Below the pieces are notes generated by a model. That model had not been told where the DNA came from. It was given only the letters and a program-made list of their open reading frames with translations, and ran no database searches. Below, piece by piece: positions 52,702 through 61,035 of a stretch of DNA of 64,000 nucleotides. Both the position numbers and the translations under genes were made by a program. The stretch's first letter is position 1; each line of letters opens with the position of its first letter. Source of the stretch: Zunongwangia atlantica 22II14-10F7 (lineage in GTDB: Bacteria > Bacteroidota > Bacteroidia > Flavobacteriales > Flavobacteriaceae); contig NZ_ARYN01000001.1 in assembly GCF_002094855.1 (NCBI RefSeq), positions 434,001 to 498,000 on the forward strand. The letters run 5' to 3'.

Positions 52702-55164
52702 CTAATCTTGGATTTCTTCCTTAGTGGCTTTTACATCGGTTTTTGGTTTATTCTTTACATATTTTTCTAACCATTCATCTTGCTCCCAAAGAACATGTAA
52801 AACAGATTCTTTCGCACTATAACCATGACTCTCTTTTGGTAGCATTACCAATCTGGCAGTAGCGCCAAGACCTTTAAGGGCGTTAAAATAGCGCTCACTT
52901 TGCATAGGATAGGTGCCTGAATTATTATCGGCTTCTCCATGAATTAACAAAAGCGGAGTTTTCATTTTATCGGCGTGCATAAATGGCGACATAGTATAAT
53001 AAACTTCTGGTGCTTCCCAGTAATTTCGCTCTTCACTTTGAAAACCAAAAGGCGTTAAAGTTCTATTGTAAGCTCCGCTTCGAGCTATTCCGGCAGCAAA
53101 TAAATCTGAATGTGATAATAGGTTGGCCACCATAAAAGCACCGTAGCTATGTCCACCAACCGCAACACGATCTGGATCGATAAAGCCCATCTTATCTACA
53201 GCATCAATAGCCGCAGCCGCATTGTCTACCAATTGCTTCCTAAAAGTATCGTTTGGTTGCTCGTCACCTTCGCCAATAATTGGAAATGCAGCATCGTCTA
53301 AAACGGCATAACCTCTATTTACCCAATAAATAGGAGATCCGTAGTAAGGATAGGTAAAGTCGTTAGCATTGCTTGTATTTTGTGAAGCCGAATTTTTATC
53401 CTTGTATTCACGAGGATATGCCCACATGATCATAGGTAACTTTTCAGGATTTTCTTTATCGTAGCCAGCAGGTAAATAAAGTGTCCCATTCAATTCTAAT
53501 CCATCTTCGCGTTTGTAGGTGATTACTTCTTTGCTTACTTCCTCTAAACTTTTAAAAGGATTCTCGAAGCTGGTAATTTGTTGAAGCCCAATTCTCTTTT
53601 TAAGATTTCTTATGTAGTAATTTGGATACTCTGTAGAAGCTTCAATCCTTACCAGAATTTCTCCTTTGTCCATATCTATGGCCTCTACAATGGTTTCTTT
53701 TTTATCTTCAAAAGCAGATTGGTATAGTCTGTCTGTTTTTCCAGTGGATAAATCAATCTTATCTATAAATGGATACTGTCCTTTTTCAGAAAATCCGTCA
53801 CCAATTAAATAAGCATCTTTACTATCAAGTTCTAAAACATATCTTCCGTAGTCATTTTTATGGGTTACAAAACTTCCTGGGTCACTGTAAACGTCCTGAT
53901 AATTTCTATCAAAAAGAATTTTAGGATCTTTATTATTACCTGATGGATTTATAACATACGTTTTTCTATTTCTTGTATTCCACCAGTAATCCATGGCAAT
54001 AGCGGTTTTATCGTCACCCCACATAATGCCGCTGTAGCGATTTATGGTTTTAAGGAAAGCTTTCCCTTCCCCTTTAAAAGGCGCTTCTAGCATAAAAACC
54101 TGGTCGCGATAATCTACTTCAACTTCAGGATCGCCACCATCTAAAGCCATGGCATAAACTAAGGTCGCTGGTTTATCTGCTCGCCAGTTTAAACTTCTTC
54201 GACCTTGCTGAGTAGACATAAAACCTTGTGGTAAATCTTCTAAAAGCGGTACGTCATTTACCATATTTACCAGGCTGGCATCGTTTTTATAAACATTGGT
54301 TTCTGTAGGGAATCTATAATAAGGCACCAGGTAAGAAAATGGTTTTTTAATATGGCTAATCATAACATATTCGCCATCTGGAGAAAAGCTAATATCATCA
54401 TACATCTTTGCTTCCATCCATTCAGATTTATTTCCATCTAAATCTACTTTAACTAAAGACGAGCGTGCTAATTGTTCAAAGTTGTACTCGTCGTTAGGAT
54501 CTTTAAGTAAATCCTGGTACGTTCTATTTTGCGCTTCTTTACCATCGCTAACGCTAACAGTTGGTCCTGTTGGTACAGCCAAAGATTCGTCTATAAGATC
54601 TTTACGGTCTTCGGGCAACATTTTAATTAATACTGCTTCACTATCTTTAAACCAATTAATGGTATTTCCCATATTGGCATTTAAAGTAGCATCAGTTAAT
54701 TTTTTAGCTGTTGCAGATGCAATGTCTATAACCCATAATTCTACTCCGGTTTCAGTAGTTTGGGTAAAAGCAAGTTTCTTTTCGTCTGGAGACCAGCTAA
54801 GATTGGCAAGTCTCGGATTTTCTGGCAAACCTTTTACATCTGTAGGATTTTCAGCTTTTACAGGTTTAATTTTAATATCTGTAAAGTAACTGGCACGGCT
54901 ACTAATATTGGTTACCGGGTTAATACGTAAACCACCAAGGCGTAATTCTTTTTCGCTTAATTCAGCAATTGTTTTGTACTGGTCACGATAAAGAAACAGC
55001 ATTAAATCTCCTTTGCTGTTAATATAAGTTCCTGGTGCTAATGGTACATCTACTAAATCCAGAATAGGTTTTGGTGGTTTTTGATAAGTAAGATTTTCTT
55101 GTGCTGTACTGCTAAAAATAGAAGCGGCAAGACATAGAAAACAAAGGATGATTTGTTTTTTCAT
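52702..55164 (-). CDS. exported S9-family prolyl-oligopeptidase-type peptidase
   Basis: 820 residues with a signal peptide (MKKQIILCFLCLAASIFSSTAQ). A long beta-propeller region (about 80-560) with repeated strands (LANLSWSPDEKKLAFTQTTE, YDDISFSPDGEYVMISHIKK) precedes the alpha/beta hydrolase domain. The catalytic residues are Ser673 (VGGHSYGAFMVANLL), Asp746 (LIHGEADNNSGT) and His780 (KESHGYSAK). The style is like glutamyl endopeptidase or dipeptidyl peptidases of family S9. It is periplasmic or surface peptide digestion by inference. Confidence 0.92.
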   Translation of the reverse strand: MKKQIILCFLCLAASIFSSTAQENLTYQKPPKPILDLVDVPLAPGTYINSKGDLMLFLYRDQYKTIAELSEKELRLGGLRINPVTNISSRASYFTDIKIKPVKAENPTDVKGLPENPRLANLSWSPDEKKLAFTQTTETGVELWVIDIASATAKKLTDATLNANMGNTINWFKDSEAVLIKMLPEDRKDLIDESLAVPTGPTVSVSDGKEAQNRTYQDLLKDPNDEYNFEQLARSSLVKVDLDGNKSEWMEAKMYDDISFSPDGEYVMISHIKKPFSYLVPYYRFPTETNVYKNDASLVNMVNDVPLLEDLPQGFMSTQQGRRSLNWRADKPATLVYAMALDGGDPEVEVDYRDQVFMLEAPFKGEGKAFLKTINRYSGIMWGDDKTAIAMDYWWNTRNRKTYVINPSGNNKDPKILFDRNYQDVYSDPGSFVTHKNDYGRYVLELDSKDAYLIGDGFSEKGQYPFIDKIDLSTGKTDRLYQSAFEDKKETIVEAIDMDKGEILVRIEASTEYPNYYIRNLKKRIGLQQITSFENPFKSLEEVSKEVITYKREDGLELNGTLYLPAGYDKENPEKLPMIMWAYPREYKDKNSASQNTSNANDFTYPYYGSPIYWVNRGYAVLDDAAFPIIGEGDEQPNDTFRKQLVDNAAAAIDAVDKMGFIDPDRVAVGGHSYGAFMVANLLSHSDLFAAGIARSGAYNRTLTPFGFQSEERNYWEAPEVYYTMSPFMHADKMKTPLLLIHGEADNNSGTYPMQSERYFNALKGLGATARLVMLPKESHGYSAKESVLHVLWEQDEWLEKYVKNKPKTDVKATKEEIQD

Positions 55165-55302
55165 GGATAAGTTTTTAGAAGTTTTGTGTAACTAAGATAA
55201 GATATTCTGTAAAATGTTAATCTTTACTATATTGCAAGTCTAAGAATTTGGATATTTACTAAATTTAAGACAGAATTTTTCAATAATTTAAAAATAAACT
55301 GA

Positions 55303-56331
55303 ATGTATCAGTCTAAAATTGCCGGATTAGGAAAATATGTACCAGAGAACGTGATAACCAACGATGATTTGTCTAAAATCATGGATACCAATGATGCATG
55401 GATACAGGAACGTACCGGTATAAAAGAAAGACGACATATTAAAAAAGGTGATGGCAATACAACAGCAAGCATGGGTGCTAAAGCTGCAAAAATTGCCCTA
55501 GAAAGAGCAAATATTAGTAAAGACGATATCGATCTGATTGTATTTGCGACTCTTAGTCCAGATTATTATTTCCCTGGATGCGGAGTGCAGATTCAGGAAA
55601 TGCTAGAGATACATACCTGCCCTGCTTTAGATATTCGTAACCAGTGTAGTGGTTTTATCTATGGTTTAAGTGTTGCAGACCAGTTTATAAAAACAGGAAT
55701 GTATAAAAATGTATTGCTAATTGGAAGTGAAAACCATAGCGGCGGCTTAGATTTTACAACACGTGGGCGCTCTGTTTCGGTTATTTTTGGAGATGGGGCA
55801 GGAGCAGCGGTATTAACCAGAAGCGATCATAATGGTCAGGGAGTTCTATCTACTCATTTACATTCTGAAGGGAAGCATGCTTTAGAATTATCCTTAAAAG
55901 GGCCAAGTACCAATCATTGGGTTCCAGAAATTATTGCTGAAAATAAAGCGGCAGGAGATGAAAGCCAACTAGAAGATATTCCTTACTATCCTTATATGAA
56001 CGGCCAATTTGTATTTAAAAATGCCGTGGTTCGTTTTTCTGAAGTTATTATGGAAGGATTAAAAGCAAACGGAATGGACGTAAGTGATGTCGATATGCTA
56101 ATTCCGCATCAGGCAAATCTTAGAATTTCGCAATTCATTCAGCAGAAATTTAAATTAAGAGACGATCAGGTATATAATAATATTCAGAAATATGGAAATA
56201 CAACCGCAGCGTCGATTCCTATTGCGTTAACTGAAGCCTGGGAAGATGGGAAGGTAAAAGAGGGTGATACAATTGTTCTTGCTGCTTTTGGTAGTGGGTT
56301 TACCTGGGCCAGTGCCGTGATCGAGTGGTAA
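55303..56331 (+). CDS. beta-ketoacyl-ACP synthase III family protein
   Basis: 342 residues of the thiolase fold. The catalytic triad is Cys115 (RNQCSGFIYGLSVADQF), His269 (LIPHQANLRISQF) and Asn299 (KYGNTTAASIPIAL). The GDGAGAAVL glycine turn and the C-terminal FGSGFTWASAVIEW also match FabH. FabH-type enzymes start fatty-acid synthesis by joining acyl-CoA to malonyl-ACP, and paralogues make other head-to-tail condensations. No other fatty-acid gene is near, so this may be an accessory KAS III. Confidence 0.92.
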   Translation: MYQSKIAGLGKYVPENVITNDDLSKIMDTNDAWIQERTGIKERRHIKKGDGNTTASMGAKAAKIALERANISKDDIDLIVFATLSPDYYFPGCGVQIQEMLEIHTCPALDIRNQCSGFIYGLSVADQFIKTGMYKNVLLIGSENHSGGLDFTTRGRSVSVIFGDGAGAAVLTRSDHNGQGVLSTHLHSEGKHALELSLKGPSTNHWVPEIIAENKAAGDESQLEDIPYYPYMNGQFVFKNAVVRFSEVIMEGLKANGMDVSDVDMLIPHQANLRISQFIQQKFKLRDDQVYNNIQKYGNTTAASIPIALTEAWEDGKVKEGDTIVLAAFGSGFTWASAVIEW

Positions 56332-56350
56332 AAAAATATATTGAAAATAT

Positions 56351-56379
56351 AAAAAAGCGGCTAAAAGCCGCTTTTTTAA
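56351..56379. terminator. bidirectional terminator
   Basis: AAAAAAGCGGCT (56351-56362), loop aaa, AGCCGCTTTTTT (56366-56377). It serves the KAS III gene on the plus strand and the small membrane gene on the minus strand, whose stop codon touches it. Confidence 0.85.
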
Positions 56380-56585
56380 TTTAATGCTTTTAATGTCTTA
56401 AAGAATTTATAGAGACAAACTACACCTGCTGCTATAAAACCAATAGCGATAGCAAATTGTAGTTCATATTTTTGATAGTTTTCGTATAAACTTATTACGC
56501 GATAAGTGCCGTATCCCAATGAAAAAATACCAACAGCTAGATATGCGTAATTTCGGCCTTTAGAAGGCAATTTTTCTTTACTCAT
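56376..56585 (-). CDS. small two-helix membrane protein
   Basis: 69 residues, MSKEKLPSKGRNYAYLAVGI, with two membrane helices (about 13-30, YAYLAVGIFSLGYGTYRVIS; about 43-60, FAIAIGFIAAGVVCLYKFFK). No family is recognised. It overlaps the preceding DUF2007 gene by eight bases, so the two are coupled. Confidence 0.75.
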   Translation of the reverse strand: MSKEKLPSKGRNYAYLAVGIFSLGYGTYRVISLYENYQKYELQFAIAIGFIAAGVVCLYKFFKTLKALN

Positions 56586-56826
56586 GTTCAGCTACATCAT
56601 TTGGGAATGTCGCTTTTACTATAGCGGCGGCTTCATCAAAATGACTTTTAATTACAAAAAGTTGAACCTGTCCTGGGATTCCACCACCAAATCCTGCTCT
56701 TAAACCAGATTCCATATCGTTTCTTACACGATTAGAAATTCCAGATTTATTAAATAATTCCTGTAAGTATTGGACGTTTACCTCGCTACCGGTGTAAACT
56801 CTTTCGTATGTTTCGTTAGTACTCAT
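56578..56826 (-). CDS. DUF2007 putative signal-transducing protein
   Basis: 82 residues: YERVYTGSEVNVQYLQELFN, GISNRVRNDMESGLRAGFGG and VQLFVIKSHFDEAAAIVKAT form the ferredoxin-like DUF2007 domain (a short domain related to PII-like or ACT folds, named a putative signal transducer). It is cytoplasmic. It is followed by, and overlaps, a two-helix membrane protein, which suggests they act together. Confidence 0.82.
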   Translation of the reverse strand: MSTNETYERVYTGSEVNVQYLQELFNKSGISNRVRNDMESGLRAGFGGGIPGQVQLFVIKSHFDEAAAIVKATFPNDVAEHE

Positions 56827-56911
56827 AATTTCAATTTAAGAATTCTAAAATACAAAGATTGGGTATTTTAAATGCCTTATTTAATTAGAGTTTAACGTTA
56901 TTTCTTAGCAT

Positions 56912-57646
56912 TTAAGCGTTGTAATATTTGCTGTCCCAAATCGATTCGCTAAAGTTTTTACCCTTTTTAAAGCCATAAAAAATAGCCAGACCGCCAATCC
57001 ATTTAAATACAAAAAATAAGATCATTAAAAATTCAGTTGTACTTTGCTGTCCGCCGTGTGCAAATATTTCCTGCGGAATTAAATAAGTGATTGCCAAGCT
57101 TAGCAGAAACATAGAAAAGATAAAATTCTCTAATTGTTTAAAAGGCCACATTAATAATTTCCTGAAGGGGTGAAGATCATTCCCCCATTTATGTACCAAA
57201 TAGTAATAATCGTTACCCATTGGAGCCATTAATAAAGGATCGTCTGCATTTTCTAATTTAAATAATCTGGCAGGAGCGATAATTCTAAAACCAGAAAGAC
57301 TGGTGCTGTGATCGTTTTCGAGTTTTCGAATCGCCATAATGGCTTCAAAAGTAATCTCAGCTTTAAAATAAGAAGAGCTTAGAAAACGTAGTCGGTAATC
57401 AATACATATTTTTTGAATATCACTAATATGGAAAATTCGGTTAGATTCAAGAAGGTTGAAATTCAACGAATTCGAAGTACTTTTTTTATCGTTGTTTTCT
57501 AGCTTTTTCAGGATAGCTTCGTTTCTAAGCTCATTTTCGTTAAAAATAGCTTCAATTTCTTTCAGAAATAAATCCTCAGATTGTCGTTTGTTCCTGGATT
57601 TTAAAAGTTGCGTTTCAATGTTGGTTCGGGGAAAGTTCTTCATCAT
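56912..57646 (-). CDS. hypothetical membrane protein
   Basis: 244 residues from the ATG at 57646 (a TTG one codon earlier and an ATG one codon later are alternatives). The first half is a long helical region (SRNKRQSEDLFLKEIEAIFN). The middle part SNRIFHISDIQKICIDYRLR and FKAEITFEAIMAIRKLEN precede a conserved-looking APMGNDYYYLVHKWGNDL. Two membrane helices follow (about 170-190 and 208-228). No signal peptide and no known family. Homologues appear in other flavobacteria, but I cannot give a function. Confidence 0.7.
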   Translation of the reverse strand: MMKNFPRTNIETQLLKSRNKRQSEDLFLKEIEAIFNENELRNEAILKKLENNDKKSTSNSLNFNLLESNRIFHISDIQKICIDYRLRFLSSSYFKAEITFEAIMAIRKLENDHSTSLSGFRIIAPARLFKLENADDPLLMAPMGNDYYYLVHKWGNDLHPFRKLLMWPFKQLENFIFSMFLLSLAITYLIPQEIFAHGGQQSTTEFLMILFFVFKWIGGLAIFYGFKKGKNFSESIWDSKYYNA

Positions 57647-57842
57647 CAATCACTTTGCATATGCCTCTAAAATATGTAATATCAGTTTAAATACCAATCT
57701 CTTAGCTGTTAATTGATAGATTTGGCTGTTGCTTCTTCGCTTTATACGTTTCTAAATGCCTGTTAAAATTATGTCTAAACTATGCTAAATCATTTTGGAT
57801 TGCGAGGCAAAGCTGCTAATATGCAATAAAAATTCCCATATT

Positions 57843-58427
57843 ATGAAATTATTTAAATGGAGCGGACTTTTATCGATTTTGATTCTTTTTGCAAGTTGTG
57901 GCGGAAGTAAATCCACAGAAGTTGGCGAGAATCCAAAAGATCTTAAAAATTATTCGACTTATGCATTTTTGCCCAATAAGAATAAAATAACCACACCAGG
58001 TTATAATAATGAAGAAATTAATACTGAAATAGTAAAAACCATAAACGAAAATATGGACGATGAAGGTTATCGATATGTAGACGATCAGCCTCAGGTGTTA
58101 ATTTATGTTCACACAATGTTTGATGATAAAGTTGAGGTTAATGCAGATCCTGTATATACCAGTTATTCGTATTATCGCCCAGATTTTTATATTGGTGATT
58201 ATTACAGGCCTTTTATTTACAAGGATTATTATACCATTCAGCGAATTACCGGTGATAATATTCAGCAGGTGCCTTATTCATCCAGATCTATTGTGATTGA
58301 TTTTATAAACCGAAAAAACAACAAGATCATTTGGAGGGGAACAACCAATGAAGTTGAGATCGACGATCGCAGAACAGAGCGCGATGTTAGAAAATATATC
58401 GATCAGATATTTAAACAATTTCCGTAA
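57843..58427 (+). CDS. DUF4136 lipoprotein
   Basis: 194 residues from the ATG at 57843, which starts a lipoprotein signal (MKLFKWSGLLSILILFASC); an upstream in-frame opening is rejected because it lacks a signal. The domain NYSTYAFLPNKNKITTPGYN, VKTINENMDDEGYRYVDDQP, QVLIYVHTMFDDKVEVNADP and SIVIDFINRKNNKIIWRGTT is DUF4136, frequent in Bacteroidota envelope lipoproteins. The Tyr-rich centre (SYSYYRPDFYIGDYYRPFIY) is characteristic. Function unknown. Confidence 0.85.
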   Translation: MKLFKWSGLLSILILFASCGGSKSTEVGENPKDLKNYSTYAFLPNKNKITTPGYNNEEINTEIVKTINENMDDEGYRYVDDQPQVLIYVHTMFDDKVEVNADPVYTSYSYYRPDFYIGDYYRPFIYKDYYTIQRITGDNIQQVPYSSRSIVIDFINRKNNKIIWRGTTNEVEIDDRRTERDVRKYIDQIFKQFP

Positions 58428-58450
58428 TCATGATAATGAATACTGAAAAA

Positions 58451-58488
58451 AATAAAGGCTGAAATTCGATAATTTCAGCCTTTATTTT
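58451..58488. terminator. bidirectional terminator
   Basis: AATAAAGGCTGAAATT (58451-58466) pairs with AATTTCAGCCTTTATT (58471-58486). It serves the DUF4136 gene and pheT, which converge here. Confidence 0.85.
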
Positions 58489-58510
58489 TATAAAATTTTT
58501 TCTTCGGAAT

Positions 58511-60937
58511 TTATCGTAGTTCCGCTTTCAATTCGTTTTCGAAACGGTACTGAAGTTTATTCATAATCTTATCGATTTGCTTATCAGTCATCGTTTTGTT
58601 TTCATCCTGAAAAGTAAAACTTACCGCATAACTCTTTTTGCCTTCCGGAAGATTATCACCCTGGTACACATCAAAAAGATTTACTTCTTTAAGTAATTTC
58701 TTTTCAGTTTGTGTAGCAATAGTTTCAATTTCAGCATACGAAATCGCTTCATCTAAAAGTAAAGCGAAATCACGTCGTACTGCCGGATATTTAGGGATGT
58801 CAACAAATTTATTAGATTGGGTTTTAGCAATTTCGATTACTGCATCCCAATTAAAATCTGCAAATAAAACTTCCTGATCGATATCAAAATGCTTCAGGAT
58901 CGATTTTTTTATTACTCCGAATTCTACCAACTTCGCTTTTGCAGAACTTAGCATTAAACCTTCAGCAAAAATATCAGATTTAGATGCTCCAGATTTCAGG
59001 TTTTTAATTCCTAATCTTTGGAAAACTGCCTCAATCACTCCTTTTAAATAAAAGAAAGTTCCTTTTTGTGCAGCTGCATTCCAGCTTTCAGTAGATCTAT
59101 CACCGCTCACAAATATCGATAAGTGCTTGTTCTCTACACGACCGCTAACGTAGCTGTGATAGGTTTTACCAAATTCGAAAAGTTTGAGATCTCTTCTTTT
59201 TCGATTTAAATTATATCGAATACTTTCTAAACCACTAAAAAGCATCGATTGTCTCATTACTGAAAGATCGCCACTAAGCGGATTCAGCATTTCAACATTG
59301 TATTCACTTTTTAACTGCTCGGTAAGTTCTATATGCGATGGCGAGGTTAAAGAATTTGCCATCGTTTCATAGAATCCCTGCCCAACTAGTTGATTAGCGA
59401 TTATATTTTGAAGTTTATAATCTTCGAATTTCGATGAAATAGAAACCGAAGCGTTAAATTTTTCGTTGAATTTTATATTGTTGTAACCGTAAACTCTAAG
59501 GATCTCTTCGATAACATCAGATTCTCGCTGAACGTCTACACGATAAGAAGGAATGGTTAATCCCATCCCGGTTTCGGTAACATTGTTCACTCGAATTTCT
59601 AATGAAGCTAAGATCGATTTGATGGTTTCTTCTTCAAGATTCTCACCGATTAGTTTGTTTACTTTATCGAAGGTTAAGAATACCTGGAAATCTTCGATTT
59701 TCTTAGGATAAAGATCGTCGATATCGCTGGTAATTTCTCCGCCGGCCAACTCAGTAATTAAAAGAGCGGCACGTTTTAAAGCATATTCTGTAATGCTAGG
59801 ATCGATGCCACGTTCAAACCTAAAAGAAGCATCGGTATTTAAACCATGTCTTTTAGCAGTTTTACGAACGTTAACCGGATTAAAATATGCACTTTCTAAG
59901 AAAACCTGACTGGTATTTTTTGAAACACCGCTATGTAAGCCACCAAAAACTCCGGCAATACATAGTGGTTTTTCTTTATCACAAATCATTAAATCTTCTT
60001 CGTGAAGTTCTCTTTCAACTTCGTCTAAAGTGGTAAATTTTGTGCCGGCTTCTACCGTTTTTACATGAATTTCGTGACCTGCAATTTTTGATGCATCAAA
60101 CGCGTGTAGCGGTTGCCCAAGCTCGTGCATTACATAATTTGTAACGTCTACTATATTGTTTTTAGGTGAAAGACCAATTGCTTTAAGACGGTTTTGTAAC
60201 CATTTTGGAGATTCACCAACTTTTACATCGCTAAGGGTAATTCCGCAATAACGTGGAGCTAAAGAGGAGTCTTCCACAAAAATAGGAATTCTTAGGCTAC
60301 GATTATCTACATGAAAATTACTAATAGAAGGAGTAATAAGCTCTAAAGTTTTGCTGGTTTGCTGGTAACCTGCTTTTAGGTCTCTGGCTACACCCCAGTG
60401 GCTCATGGCATCGGCGCGGTTTGGCGTTAATCCAATTTCAAAAACCTTATCATTTTCAACCTCAAAAATTTCAGCAACAGGTGTTCCCGGGATAAGATCT
60501 GCATCCATCACCATAATTCCTTCGTGGCTGCTACCAACTCCAATTTCCTTTTCAGAACAAATCATTCCAAAGCTGCTTTCGCCTCTTATCTTTCCTTTTT
60601 TGATTTGCCATTCTTCACCTTTTTCATCGTAAAGAACAGTTCCTATTGTGGCAACCGGAACTTTTTGTCCCGCAGCAATATTTGGCGCACCACAAACTAT
60701 TTGTACTTCTTCACCATTACCAATATTTACTTTAGTAATGTTAAGTTTATCTGCATTTGGGTGTTTCTCGCAACTTAGTACGTGGCCAACCACAATACCT
60801 TCTAAACCACCTTTTACACTTTGGAAACTCTGAATTCCTTCAACCTCTAAACCAAGATCGGTTAGTAATTCGCCGGTTTTTTCGGCATCTTCAGGAAGTT
60901 TTATAAATTGTTTTAACCAGTTGTATGAAATCTTCAT
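58511..60937 (-). CDS. pheT: phenylalanine--tRNA ligase beta subunit
   Basis: 808 residues, full length. Domains in order: N-terminal KISYNWLKQFIKLPEDAEKT, the tRNA-binding OB domain (about 43-152; VVGHVLSCEKHPNADKLNIT), B3/4 editing region (TPNRADAMSHWGVARDLKAG onward), B5 region (QVFLTFDKVNKLIGENLEEE), the synthetase-like core and the C-terminal FDX-ACB domain (FVDIPKYPAVRRDFALLLDE). It pairs with PheS, which is not in this window. A bidirectional terminator follows, and recG lies 98 bases upstream on the same strand. Confidence 0.97.
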   Translation of the reverse strand: MKISYNWLKQFIKLPEDAEKTGELLTDLGLEVEGIQSFQSVKGGLEGIVVGHVLSCEKHPNADKLNITKVNIGNGEEVQIVCGAPNIAAGQKVPVATIGTVLYDEKGEEWQIKKGKIRGESSFGMICSEKEIGVGSSHEGIMVMDADLIPGTPVAEIFEVENDKVFEIGLTPNRADAMSHWGVARDLKAGYQQTSKTLELITPSISNFHVDNRSLRIPIFVEDSSLAPRYCGITLSDVKVGESPKWLQNRLKAIGLSPKNNIVDVTNYVMHELGQPLHAFDASKIAGHEIHVKTVEAGTKFTTLDEVERELHEEDLMICDKEKPLCIAGVFGGLHSGVSKNTSQVFLESAYFNPVNVRKTAKRHGLNTDASFRFERGIDPSITEYALKRAALLITELAGGEITSDIDDLYPKKIEDFQVFLTFDKVNKLIGENLEEETIKSILASLEIRVNNVTETGMGLTIPSYRVDVQRESDVIEEILRVYGYNNIKFNEKFNASVSISSKFEDYKLQNIIANQLVGQGFYETMANSLTSPSHIELTEQLKSEYNVEMLNPLSGDLSVMRQSMLFSGLESIRYNLNRKRRDLKLFEFGKTYHSYVSGRVENKHLSIFVSGDRSTESWNAAAQKGTFFYLKGVIEAVFQRLGIKNLKSGASKSDIFAEGLMLSSAKAKLVEFGVIKKSILKHFDIDQEVLFADFNWDAVIEIAKTQSNKFVDIPKYPAVRRDFALLLDEAISYAEIETIATQTEKKLLKEVNLFDVYQGDNLPEGKKSYAVSFTFQDENKTMTDKQIDKIMNKLQYRFENELKAELR

Positions 60938-61035
60938 CTAAGTAATTTTACAATCTACAAAGATAGTATTACCAATTATTTTGGCATAATCTAAGGTTTG
61001 TAAAATTCACACAGATTTTTAGAAGTTTTCCAGAA